DNA of 64,000 nucleotides from Actinoplanes philippinensis (GTDB taxonomy: Bacteria; Actinomycetota; Actinomycetes; Mycobacteriales; Micromonosporaceae): NCBI RefSeq assembly GCF_900113015.1, contig NZ_FONV01000010.1:310001-374000 (forward strand), read 5' to 3'. The position numbers and the translations under genes are program-made. The notes beneath the pieces are model-generated. The model did not search any database and was not told the origin of the DNA. It saw nothing but the letters and a program-made list of their open reading frames with translations. Shown here one piece after another: positions 48,392 to 56,066 of the stretch (its first letter is position 1; each line of letters opens with the position of its first letter).

Positions 48392-49516
48392 TGTCTCTGT
48401 CTCCGGGCCAGGCGGCGGGCAGTAGCGCTGCCACGCGTCATGGAAGTCCTCGCGCTTGTAGCCCTTGGCCTGGTCGGAGGTGAGGTTGTAGGCCCTGGCC
48501 TGCTCCGGGGTGAAGCGGATGTTGCCGGAGGTGATCTCGTACTCCTTGAGCAGCATCCCGAGCTTCATCGGGGTGAGGCCGGCGCCGTTGTTGTACTCGG
48601 CCCACGGCGCTTCCGGGTCGGCCTTGAGCCGGTCGAGCAGGACGACGGACGGGATCTCGTCGGCGTGGCCGAACGCCCGTCGGCAGTCCATGAGCAGGCG
48701 GATGCGCTCGGACGCTACTGTGTTGCTGTCGCGCTCGGCGGTGAGGGTGAGGGCGGCTTCGCGGCCTCGGTCGGGCCAGTCACCGCCGGCCAGGTCGGCG
48801 ACGGCGATCAGCGGTTCCCACGTGTCGGCCGCCCGGTCCTCCAGCGGCATCTCCGGCTCGGCGTCGGTCAGCCTCGCGAGGTTGCCGCGGAGCCACTCGT
48901 TGAGGTCGTTGGCGACCTGGCGGAGCGCCACGCCGTCGCGGCGGTGCCGGTACGGCGAGACCGTCTCGCCCGGCGCCCGTCGGCGCATCCGGATCACGAC
49001 GGCCCGGTCCTCGATGGTGTCGGGCATCTGGCCGATGCCGGCGAGCGCGGCCATGGCGAACGTGGCGATCTTCTCGACCTTGCGGTTGGCGTTGTCCCAT
49101 CGGATCGTGGGCCGGTTGCGCTGATGCCCGGCGTTGAGCAGGCCGCGCAACTCCTCGTTGGCTTCGGCCTGCTTCCCTCCGAAGATCGTGTCGGCCTCGT
49201 CGACCAGCAGCGTCGGTGGGTCGTCCGAGCCGATCGACCGGTACACCGCCGCCGTACTGGCGTTGACGGTGATCAGCGGGTTGCAGCAGGTGCCTTCCAC
49301 GATGTCGAGCAGCCGCGACTTGCCGCACCGCTTCTCCGGGGCGCGGATCACCAGCCGGGGCGCGTGCGCCCATGCCTGCTGTGCGTGGCTGGCGGCGATC
49401 CACAACACGACGGCGTCGATCGCTTCCGGCGACGGGAGGACCACGTACTTGGTGAGTGCGGCGTGTAGGCGGTCGAGGATCGCCGGTCCCTCGATCACCC
49501 GGTGGGGTTTGGTCAT
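48251..49516 (-). CDS. DUF3631-type replication ATPase
   Basis: 421 residues from ATG 49516, with GGAGGAA upstream. RecA/AAA-like core: Walker A VIRAPEKRCGKSRLLDIVEG, Walker B PTLLVDEADTIFGG, sensor-like NANRKVEKIATFAMAALAGI, then the DUF3631 domain (EDRAVVIRMRRRAPGETV to KREDFHDAWQRYC). The Pro/Ser/Glu-rich C-terminal tail is encoded by the iteron array. Such proteins accompany prim-pol in AICEs and are the likely replicative helicase. Confidence 0.85.
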   Translation of the reverse strand: MTKPHRVIEGPAILDRLHAALTKYVVLPSPEAIDAVVLWIAASHAQQAWAHAPRLVIRAPEKRCGKSRLLDIVEGTCCNPLITVNASTAAVYRSIGSDDPPTLLVDEADTIFGGKQAEANEELRGLLNAGHQRNRPTIRWDNANRKVEKIATFAMAALAGIGQMPDTIEDRAVVIRMRRRAPGETVSPYRHRRDGVALRQVANDLNEWLRGNLARLTDAEPEMPLEDRAADTWEPLIAVADLAGGDWPDRGREAALTLTAERDSNTVASERIRLLMDCRRAFGHADEIPSVVLLDRLKADPEAPWAEYNNGAGLTPMKLGMLLKEYEITSGNIRFTPEQARAYNLTSDQAKGYKREDFHDAWQRYCPPPGPETETSRPEPSQPSHPSSGPGRLVLVGRLEPSQLALDTEMPPPLVDVRGTA

Positions 49517-49547
49517 GGTGGGTTCCTCCGGTGTGGGTGTTGCTGGC

Positions 49548-50495
49548 TCAGCCGGTGAGGTCGCCGGAGAGGATGAGTCGGCCGATGTGTTCGGCGACGT
49601 GGGGGACGACGGCGTTGCCGAGTCCTCTAAGTCGGTCCACCCGTCGGGGAACCCCATGAGCCACTCGACCCACCTCGGGTTCAGTGGCCCACCAGCCGCC
49701 ATCGGCAGGCTCTTGCCCTCGGTGCGGTCCCGGATCGTGAAGTTGCCGCGGTCCTTGTAGTCCCGGGCGGCCGGTGTCGGCCAGGTCGCCAGGGAGACCG
49801 CCTCGATCAGCGTTCCGCCCGCTCTGGCCTTGGCCGGGGTCACCAGGCCGCCGTGTTGACCCAGCGACGCTGACGGGGTCGGCCACCGGCCCTGTTCGGC
49901 CTCGGCCACCGCCGTGCGGAGGTTCGCTCCGCCCTTGCGCCCCGACCGGCCCGGACCGCCGTCCCCGTCGCTCTTGGTCGGTGTCGGCCAGGTCGCGGCG
50001 TTCGGCGATGGTGACGATCCGCTTGCGGATGTGCGGCGCGCCCACCTCGCTAGCTGCGATAACGCCGGGGCGGGCGGTGTATCCGAGTCGGTCGAGGTCT
50101 CGGAGCACGAAACGAAGTCCCCTGGTGCGGTGCCCGAGGACGTTCTCGCCGATGACGTATCGAGGCCGGACGGCGTGGATGACGCGGGCCATGTCCGGCC
50201 ACAGCCACCGGGCGTCACCGGTGCTTCGGCCGTGTCCGGCCAGGGACTCGGGTTGGCAGGGGTAGCCACCGGCGACGACGTCGACCCGGGGACGGGGTTC
50301 GCTGAGCCACCAGTCGACGGCGGTCTTGACGTCGTCATGTTGCGGCACCTCCGGCCAGTGTCGGGCCAGCACTTGCCGGCACCACGGGTTGATCTCGACG
50401 AAGCCGACCGCGCGCATCCCGGCACGGTGCAGACCGAGCGCCATACCGCCGATCCCGGCGAACAGCTCCAGCACGTTCAGCGGGTCGCCGGTCAC
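49548..50495 (-). CDS. DNA cytosine-5 methyltransferase, Dcm-like
   Basis: 315 residues with motif I LELFAGIGGMALGLHRAG, motif IV GGYPCQPESLAGHG, motif VI IGENV, motif VIII HIRKRIVTIAE and motifs IX/X RVDRLRGLGNAVVPHVAE. The middle (ADTDQERRGRRSG...) is the Arg/Gly-rich target-recognition stretch seen in phage enzymes. It overlaps prim-pol by four bases. The +1 frame (49613-49990) also carries methylase-like sequence (WPTPTKSDG, LNPRWVEWLMGFPDGWTDL). Orphan enzyme, perhaps for protection from host restriction. Confidence 0.85.
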   Translation of the reverse strand: MTGDPLNVLELFAGIGGMALGLHRAGMRAVGFVEINPWCRQVLARHWPEVPQHDDVKTAVDWWLSEPRPRVDVVAGGYPCQPESLAGHGRSTGDARWLWPDMARVIHAVRPRYVIGENVLGHRTRGLRFVLRDLDRLGYTARPGVIAASEVGAPHIRKRIVTIAERRDLADTDQERRGRRSGPVGAQGRSEPPHGGGRGRTGPVADPVSVAGSTRRPGDPGQGQSGRNADRGGLPGDLADTGRPGLQGPRQLHDPGPHRGQEPADGGWWATEPEVGRVAHGVPRRVDRLRGLGNAVVPHVAEHIGRLILSGDLTG

Positions 50496-51550
50496 GCGGC
50501 CACCGCCAGGCCGACGCCTTCGGCGCGGAAGCCGCCCGTGATCGCGGCGCGGGTGTCGCGGTCGCTCTGCCCGGCGCCCCGTCCGGCCTGGTAGAGAGCG
50601 GCATGTGCGTCGTCGCCGGTGATCGCTCCGGCCGCGACCATGCGGGCCACGCCCCGGGCGGCGCCGTACAGGGTGTTGCGGCGGGTGCCCTCCGGGGCGG
50701 CGGCCACCGCGGCGAGGTTCGCGGCGAGCAGGGCGGCCGGGTCTGAGATGCCCTCCCCCCGGTGAAGCGGGGTGACGGTGCTGGCGGGGGTCGCGGTGGG
50801 CGCCTCTGTCGGCCGGGCCAGTTCGACCAGCGCGCGGGGCATCTCGATCACGGCCCGGTCCCCGACGCGCCGGTATGGCTCACCGGTGTCGGGGTGGATC
50901 GAGGGCGGGGCGACGACGTAGCCGCCGTCGGCCTTGATGTCGACCCCGGGGTGATCACGCAGCTTCGCGGCCAGGGTGCCGCCGGGGTGGCGGTAGTACA
51001 GGTGCCATCCGCCCGAGCCGGTCCGTACGGCGCGGGTGGGCGGCATCAGGTCGCGGTCGATGGTGCCGCCGTTGCGCGGGTCGATGTCGATCACGCACAG
51101 GTCGCAGATCCGGCCAGTGCGGATCGCGAGCAGGCCGCCCGGTACGCGCTGGTGCATGGCGGTGATCCGGTCCGGGTCGCGGGTGGCGGCGTAGAAGCCG
51201 TGACAGGTCAGGTGCTCGCACGCTTCCGGATCGTGCGCCCGGCCGGGGTCGGTCTCGGCTTTCGGGCAGAGCGCGCAGTTGGCGACCGGCCGCTTGGAGC
51301 GGCCGAGCAGGAAGACGGGGTAGCCCTCGGCGGCCAGCGCGAGCGCGGCGGGCAGCGTCGGGACGTGGTCGGGCATGGTCTGCTCCCAACGGTTGATCAC
51401 GGACGGCGCGTCCGCGCGGCCGATCAGCGCGGCCGGGGTGTGCGTGGGACAACGCGGTCCGGGCAGGTAGGGGCGCACGTGGTCGGTGGCGAGGCAGTAG
51501 CGGCGCTCGCCACCGATCCAGTGGCCGCATGGGACGGCTCGGACGGGCAT
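50492..51550 (-). CDS. Bifunctional DNA primase/polymerase (prim-pol)
   Basis: 352 residues from ATG 51550. N-terminal ~55 residues hold a zinc-like cluster (CGHWIGGERRYC, CPTH); the prim-pol core follows: LLGRSKRPV, VIDIDPRNGG (metal-binding DxD), RTGSGGWHLYYRHPGG and DIKADGGYVVAPPSIHP. A second ATG at 51376 (MPDHVPTLPAALALAAEGYP) with GGGAG also looks usable and would give the core alone. It primes element replication and defines the RepPP class of AICE. Confidence 0.88.
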   Translation of the reverse strand: MPVRAVPCGHWIGGERRYCLATDHVRPYLPGPRCPTHTPAALIGRADAPSVINRWEQTMPDHVPTLPAALALAAEGYPVFLLGRSKRPVANCALCPKAETDPGRAHDPEACEHLTCHGFYAATRDPDRITAMHQRVPGGLLAIRTGRICDLCVIDIDPRNGGTIDRDLMPPTRAVRTGSGGWHLYYRHPGGTLAAKLRDHPGVDIKADGGYVVAPPSIHPDTGEPYRRVGDRAVIEMPRALVELARPTEAPTATPASTVTPLHRGEGISDPAALLAANLAAVAAAPEGTRRNTLYGAARGVARMVAAGAITGDDAHAALYQAGRGAGQSDRDTRAAITGGFRAEGVGLAVAA

Positions 51551-51568
51551 GATCCGCTCCCTCGCATG

Positions 51569-51583
51569 GTCACGTAGCGTGAC
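51569..51583. promoter_or_regulatory. Operator-like palindrome upstream of prim-pol
   Basis: GTCACG-TAG-CGTGAC, perfect 6-bp arms, 18 bp before the prim-pol start. A candidate site for the element's regulator. Confidence 0.5.
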
Positions 51584-51617
51584 GCGTACGCATGTTGTGT
51601 CGCGCGGTCGCGTGCTG

Positions 51618-51669
51618 GCGCGCGGGAGGGCGCCCAATGCGCGCGGGCGTGCGCGTGCAGGCGCGCGGG
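51618..51669. repeat. Three GCGCGCGGG direct repeats at 21-22 bp spacing
   Basis: Copies at 51618-51626, 51639-51647 and 51661-51669, two helical turns apart, in a CpG-rich intergenic between ftsK-like and prim-pol genes. Could be a regulator or translocase recognition array. Confidence 0.45.
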
Positions 51670-51738
51670 CGCGCGTAGGAGAGCTAAAAACGCCTCCCGT
51701 GCGACGGTCCGCGACGCCCACGCGACACGACGCGACAG

Positions 51739-53103
51739 TCACGCCGCGTTACTCTCCGGGGTGGTGTGGGGGTGGTAGCGGTAGCCCTTGCCGACCGCGA
51801 CCCGGCGGGCCTGTCCGCCGTCGACCAGCGTCCGCAGAACGCGGTGGACGCTGCCCCGGTGAGCGCTACCGCGCCGCTTCTTCACTCCGGCGGTGATCTC
51901 GGTGGCGGTCAAGCCGTTGGGTCCGGCGTCGGCCAGCACGGCCGTGATGGCGTCGATCACCGGCGCGTCGTCGGCCCCGATCTGGGTGCTGTCGGCCGCC
52001 AGGTCGGCCAGCGGCACGGCCGGAAGGTCGGCCAGGTCGGCGCCGGCCGCCGCCCGTGCCGCGTCGAGGGCTTGCCCGGCCGCCGCCCGGCCACGGCGCG
52101 GCTTGGTGGTGGTGTCGTCCCTGTCCCGGTCGGCCTGGCGTGGCACGGGGCGTGTGGTGGGCGCCTGGAACGGGTCGGCCGGGCGTTCGGCGTATGCCTC
52201 TCCGGCTGCGTCGATGGCCACTGCTTCCAGGGTCGGCCGGGCCGTCGCGAATGCGTGGGCGAGGCGGTTGACGATCGGCGGTTGGAACAGCGCGTAGGAG
52301 CGGACCGGGAGCGGGTCGACGTCCGGGCCGTCCTGGACGTAGAGCAGGCCGGGCACGTTGAACAGCGTCGTGTCGACGGTGTCGAGGTCGACGCCCTGGA
52401 GGACGAAGCCGACGTCGGCGCGGCGGTTCATCCGCAGGCACAGATTCGGGTGCAACTGGGAGCGGAAGTCGCCGTCGTCGCCGAGTGACGCCACGGTCGG
52501 CCGCTGGGTGACGACCACCAGGTGGACCCCGGCCGACCGGCCGGTCTGCGAGATCTGCCGCGCCCGTTCGGTGGCCTGAGCGGACAGCTCGACCCGGTCC
52601 GGGTCGCCGGTCTTGATCCCGAACAGCGCCGATCCCTCATCGATGATGATCGTCAGCAGCGGCAGATCGGGCGTCGGGACCACCTTGTCGTCGCCCTTGC
52701 CGCGCGCTGCCGCGGCGGCGAGCACGCGGGAGCGTGCCTCGATGATGGCCACCGCCGCGTCGAGCATGGCCACGGCCTCGTCGAGGCGGGTGGCGAGCCA
52801 GTCGAAGCAGGGCAGCCACGCGGCCTGTCCCTGCCCGGCCTTGGCGACCTCGATGGCCCAGATCACCGTGTCGCCGCACGCGGACAGGCCGCAGGTGATG
52901 ACGTTGAGGGTGTTGGTCTTGCCCGAGCCGGACGCGCCGCCCATCAGGGCGTGGCGGGCGCCGTGCTCGCGGGTCCACAGGTCGAGCATCATCGGTGACC
53001 GGTCGGCACGCTCGCCGAACGGGATGCCGTCGGTGATCCGCCGCTCGCCCGGCGTCCACAGGGTCAGCCGGTCGAGCGCGCGGGCGGTCGTGGTGGTCTT
53101 CAT
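51739..53103 (-). CDS. FtsK/SpoIIIE-type DNA translocase (TraB-like)
   Basis: 454 residues. Walker A MGGASGSGKTNTLNVI, Walker B LPLLTIIIDEGSALF, SAGVHLVVVTQRPTVASLG, then a C-terminal winged helix (LTATEITAGVKKRRGSAHRG; VHRVLRTLVDGGQARR) resembling the DNA-recognition gamma domain. AICEs spread between mycelia with a single hexameric translocase of this kind. No transmembrane segment is encoded here; the overlapping upstream membrane gene probably supplies the anchor. Confidence 0.9.
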   Translation of the reverse strand: MKTTTTARALDRLTLWTPGERRITDGIPFGERADRSPMMLDLWTREHGARHALMGGASGSGKTNTLNVITCGLSACGDTVIWAIEVAKAGQGQAAWLPCFDWLATRLDEAVAMLDAAVAIIEARSRVLAAAAARGKGDDKVVPTPDLPLLTIIIDEGSALFGIKTGDPDRVELSAQATERARQISQTGRSAGVHLVVVTQRPTVASLGDDGDFRSQLHPNLCLRMNRRADVGFVLQGVDLDTVDTTLFNVPGLLYVQDGPDVDPLPVRSYALFQPPIVNRLAHAFATARPTLEAVAIDAAGEAYAERPADPFQAPTTRPVPRQADRDRDDTTTKPRRGRAAAGQALDAARAAAGADLADLPAVPLADLAADSTQIGADDAPVIDAITAVLADAGPNGLTATEITAGVKKRRGSAHRGSVHRVLRTLVDGGQARRVAVGKGYRYHPHTTPESNAA

Positions 53104-53882
53104 CAGGCAGCCTCCGGGCCGTTCTCGTCGCGGGTCGTCTCGGTGGTCTCGATCGGGGGCAGGTTGGCGATGGCGGGGTGGGCGATGGTGCGGCCGGACT
53201 CCCACGGGTCGCGGTCGACGACGTGAAGGCTCACGCGGCGGGCGTTGGTCTTGTCCGGCACGACCGTCACGGAGCCGCGTCGGTACTGGTAGCCGGACTC
53301 GATGCGCTCGCGGTTGACGTCCTTGGCGGTGTTGTTGCCGGGAAGCACGACCGACAGCACCCGGCCGACGGCGGTGGTCTTGACGCCGGTGAGCTTCGCG
53401 CCGGCGATCCCGGCCAGGTCGGCGACCGAGTCCCAGCGCTTGCGCATCCGGTCGAGCGCGGCGGCGGACCGCAGCGTCGGGCCGCACCACCAGCCGAGCC
53501 CGACCAGCGGCCACCCGAGCGCCCACAGTCCGTACAGGTAGCCGGTGCCGGGGTGCACGGCCAGGGCGAACAGCCAGGCCAGCGCCACGAGGGCGACGGC
53601 GCTGGTGTAGATCCTGTCGTAGAGACGGCTCATGCCGATCAGCAGCCACGCCACCAGGCAGGCCACCGCGACGGCGTACACGCCGATGAACCAGCCGACG
53701 GCCAGGTGAGCCCACATCAGGGCCAGGCCCCACCCGGCGAACGGCAACGGGAAGGCGACGTAGAGCGGGGTGAGCTGCCACCGCCACCGGTAGGCCGCCG
53801 CGCCGAGCGCGTGCAGCACCGGGTGCCGGTGCGTGGTCGGCCCGAGACCGACGTACAGGTCTTGCGACTTGCGGCGCTTCAC
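53103..53882 (-). CDS. Membrane partner of the FtsK-like translocase
   Basis: 259 residues from GTG 53882 (VKRRKSQDLYVGLGPTTHRH), with GGAAAGGA upstream. Four hydrophobic segments between residues ~45 and ~135 (WQLTPLYVAFPLPFAGWGLA; GWFIGVYAVAVACLVAWLLI; SAVALVALAWLFALAVHPG; LYGLWALGWPLVGLGWWCG), then a soluble domain (GVKTTAVGRVLSVVLPGNNT). TGATG overlap with the translocase suggests the pair equals a split membrane-anchored TraB. Confidence 0.75.
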   Translation of the reverse strand: MKRRKSQDLYVGLGPTTHRHPVLHALGAAAYRWRWQLTPLYVAFPLPFAGWGLALMWAHLAVGWFIGVYAVAVACLVAWLLIGMSRLYDRIYTSAVALVALAWLFALAVHPGTGYLYGLWALGWPLVGLGWWCGPTLRSAAALDRMRKRWDSVADLAGIAGAKLTGVKTTAVGRVLSVVLPGNNTAKDVNRERIESGYQYRRGSVTVVPDKTNARRVSLHVVDRDPWESGRTIAHPAIANLPPIETTETTRDENGPEAA

Positions 53883-53925
53883 AGCGGGTGTCCTTTCCAG
53901 ACAGACGAGCGGTGCGGGAAGAGGA

Positions 53926-53961
53926 CCGGGGCCGGTCACCAGCGGCGGTGACCGGCCCCGG
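53926..53961 (-). terminator. Strong hairpin inside the transfer region
   Basis: CCGGGGCCGGTCACC and complement, a perfect 15-bp stem with a 6-base loop, between two same-strand genes. It probably separates two transcription units or limits readthrough. Confidence 0.7.
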
Positions 53962-53983
53962 GACGGGGGTGGGCAGGGGGTGA

Positions 53984-54742
53984 TCAGGCGGCTTGCTGGT
54001 TCCAGAAGTCGTCACGGCGGATCTGCCGGACGTTGGTCTCGGCCGCCTCGAACTGAGCGGCGTACAGGCGCCGGAAGATCAGCCGGGAGCGGGAGAACGT
54101 GCCGGACGCCTCGGCGAGCTGGGCGATGGCGTCGGCGGTCGGCCCGGTCACCCGGGGGTCGACGCGCATCACGTCGAGGCGCTCGACCCACTGACCGACG
54201 TTCTCGGCCAGCGTCAGCATGGCGGTCGCCATCCCGGCCAACTCGGCGTCGAGGTCCCACGCCGTACGCGGGTCCATCTCGCCGATCGTGCGAGCGGCGC
54301 GGGCGAGCGCGATCGTTTCCTGGGTTGCCACAGTGGCGTTCCTTCCGGTCGAAGCGGTAGGGCGCGGCGCCGGTCGGGCCGGCGCCGGGTCGGTGGTCGG
54401 GCGCGGCCGGGGTGACGGCTTGCGCCGGGTGGCGGACTGCCGGGAGTCCGACCGGTTCGCGTCGCGCTCGGCGGCGCGGTTGTGCCGCTCGATGTGCTGC
54501 TCGGCGTCGGCGACCGGCACCGACCGGCCGCAGTAGCCGCAGTCGATCGCGTTCGCCTCGGTCGCCTTGAAGCCCCGGCCGGTCCAGCGCGCGGCGGCGG
54601 CGACCCGGTCACGGCGCCGCCATGCCCACCGGCCGCCCCGGGCCGCGACCCGGGCCGTCGGGTGCCGCTCCAGCCACCGCCGCAGCGCCCGGCGCCGGCG
54701 GCGCCGCACGTTCGCGGTCGCCTGATCGAGGACCGACGCCAT
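53984..54742 (-). CDS. Zinc-finger-containing AICE protein
   Basis: 252 residues from ATG 54742 (TGATG overlap with the upstream gene). A very basic N-terminus (RRRRRRALRRWLERHP), a zinc finger CGYCGRSVPVADAEQHIERH (C2H2 spacing) near residue 68, a disordered Pro/Arg stretch, and a C-terminal helical domain (TAWDLDAELAGMATAMLTLA; TFSRSRLIFRRLYAAQFEAA). Known only as a conserved AICE gene type; a DNA-binding transfer role is inferred. Confidence 0.65.
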   Translation of the reverse strand: MASVLDQATANVRRRRRRALRRWLERHPTARVAARGGRWAWRRRDRVAAAARWTGRGFKATEANAIDCGYCGRSVPVADAEQHIERHNRAAERDANRSDSRQSATRRKPSPRPRPTTDPAPARPAPRPTASTGRNATVATQETIALARAARTIGEMDPRTAWDLDAELAGMATAMLTLAENVGQWVERLDVMRVDPRVTGPTADAIAQLAEASGTFSRSRLIFRRLYAAQFEAAETNVRQIRRDDFWNQQAA

Positions 54743-55020
54743 CACGCCACCGCCGGAAGCCGGTCGGGCGTGCCCGGGTCTGCGACGGGTATGAGCTGCG
54801 TCGATCCGGCAGGGGTCAGGGTGTAGAGGAAGTCGAACAGTGCGGACTGGAGACGCACGTAGTCGGCGCCGGACCGGATCGGCGGGTAGCCGTGCTCGGT
54901 GAGCACCTTTCCGACGTCGATCGTCAGGCCCACCGTGAACCGGGCGTCGTCGCCCGGCGCGGGCATCGGGTAGACGGCAGGCTCGGCCGCCGTGCCGGTG
55001 GACAGATCGTGGGAGGCCAT
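54742..55020 (-). CDS. Hypothetical AICE protein
   Basis: 92 residues from ATG 55020 (MASHDLSTGTAAEPAVYPMP), body FTVGLTIDVGKVLTEHGYPP. The frame is open upstream but without plausible sequence. Unknown function; overlaps the zinc-finger gene. Confidence 0.65.
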   Translation of the reverse strand: MASHDLSTGTAAEPAVYPMPAPGDDARFTVGLTIDVGKVLTEHGYPPIRSGADYVRLQSALFDFLYTLTPAGSTQLIPVADPGTPDRLPAVA

Positions 55021-55037
55021 CAGCGGACCCCTTCCGG

Positions 55038-55478
55038 TCAGGCGATGATCAGCGCGGCCACGAACAGCCACGCGTAGTGGAAGGACTGATCGAGGGCGTA
55101 GGCGCCGCCCAACGTCGGGTTGTCGTCGCGGCCGGGCCGGGGCGCACCGAGCGCGTAGAACCGGCTGGCGCCGCACAGCACGGCGAGCCGCTTGAGCGGC
55201 GTGCGCCGGTCGGCGATGTAGTGCGTGATCGCCGAGACGGCGAGCCCGGCGGCGACCCGACTCGGGCTCAGCGCGAGCCCGAGCGAGACGGCCATACCGA
55301 GCACCGCCACCAGCGCCGTCGCGGTGTACGTGATCACGTGAGCGGCGCACGCGATGCGGCCGTTCCACCCGGGGGCGCCCTTGCAGTCGGCCTGATGCTG
55401 GGTCTGGACCCAGTGATCGGCGACCTGGTGAGCGACCCACAGGGCGATGAACACGGCGGCGAACGTCGCGGCGCTCAC
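55038..55478 (-). CDS. Small membrane protein (DUF3307-like)
   Basis: 146 residues from GTG 55478, overlapping the previous stop (GTGA). Conserved opening with AHQVADHWVQTQHQADCKGA and later AACAAHVITYTATALVAV-type membrane helices, matching a membrane protein often found in actinobacterial elements. Three to four membrane segments. Possible SpdB-like spread function; not proven. Confidence 0.65.
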   Translation of the reverse strand: MSAATFAAVFIALWVAHQVADHWVQTQHQADCKGAPGWNGRIACAAHVITYTATALVAVLGMAVSLGLALSPSRVAAGLAVSAITHYIADRRTPLKRLAVLCGASRFYALGAPRPGRDDNPTLGGAYALDQSFHYAWLFVAALIIA

Positions 55479-55675
55479 CGCGACCACTCCAGGTGGGCGC
55501 GGCGCTGAGCGGCGTCGAGGACCGGCATCCATCGATCCCGGGGCATCCCGATCTCGTGCGCCCGAGCGATGATCGCCGTGGTCAGCGTCATCCGGCGCAC
55601 GATGAACAGGTCACCGGCATGCCGGGCGGCCATCCGGCGGGCGTACTCGATCGCGGTCTCACCGTTGCGCGGCAT
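55475..55675 (-). CDS. Hypothetical AICE protein
   Basis: 66 residues (MPRNGETAIEYARRMAARHA; ending DRWMPVLDAAQRRAHLEWSR), helical and basic. Seven bases past the preceding small gene. No family is recognised. Confidence 0.55.
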   Translation of the reverse strand: MPRNGETAIEYARRMAARHAGDLFIVRRMTLTTAIIARAHEIGMPRDRWMPVLDAAQRRAHLEWSR

Positions 55676-55681
55676 CGGCGA

Positions 55682-55807
55682 TCACCGGCCCTGCTTGGCG
55701 CGGCGCTGGTCCGCCAGGCGCTGAGCCTCGCGCATCTGCTCCTCGCGCTGGCGGCGGTTGCGCTCCTGAACCTCGGCGTGCTGGGCGTTGAGCCACTTGT
55801 CCGACAT
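55682..55807 (-). CDS. 41-residue coiled-coil-like protein
   Basis: MSDKWLNAQHAEVQERNRRQ then REEQMREAQRLADQRRAKQG: a single charged amphipathic helix. The ATG at 55807 overlaps the stop of the upstream gene (TGATG). Supported by coupling on both sides. Confidence 0.6.
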   Translation of the reverse strand: MSDKWLNAQHAEVQERNRRQREEQMREAQRLADQRRAKQGR

Positions 55808-55974
55808 CAGCGGCCACCGCCCTTACCGATCGAGCGGCGGTCGCGGCCAGCGGCCGAGCCGGTGCGGGCGGTGGCCGCGTCCTCGGCGCGAGCCCGGTCC
55901 TGATCGGCCTTGATCTCGGCGGCGGTGCGGCCCATGTACGGCCGGTTCCCGGCGCCCATGACGTTGCTTGCCAT
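55807..55974 (-). CDS. Hypothetical 55-residue AICE protein
   Basis: MASNVMGAGNRPYMGRTAAE then a charged helix IKADQDRARAEDAATA and a basic tail. Small, probably nucleic-acid or protein binding; unknown. TGATG coupling to the next gene. Confidence 0.6.
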   Translation of the reverse strand: MASNVMGAGNRPYMGRTAAEIKADQDRARAEDAATARTGSAAGRDRRSIGKGGGR

Positions 55975-56014
55975 ACTGGTGACCTCCCAAAGGTCCTGGT
56001 GACTGGTGGGGAGA

Positions 56015-56060
56015 CCGACGGCACGGCACGGGTTTCCAGGCCATAGGGCCGTGCCGTCGG
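56015..56060 (-). terminator. Hairpin after the DUF2637-like gene
   Basis: CCGACGGCACGGC and complement, a perfect 13-bp stem around a 20-base loop, starting seven bases past the stop at 56067. Confidence 0.65.
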
Positions 56061-56066
56061 GCGAAA

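Noticed and set aside
49517..50425. Methylase-DUF3631 fusion read as one 724-residue protein
   Set aside because: The N-terminal part is out of frame with the methylase start and motif I; the DUF3631 gene has its own GGAGGAA and ATG at 49516. Kept only as the dual-frame observation.
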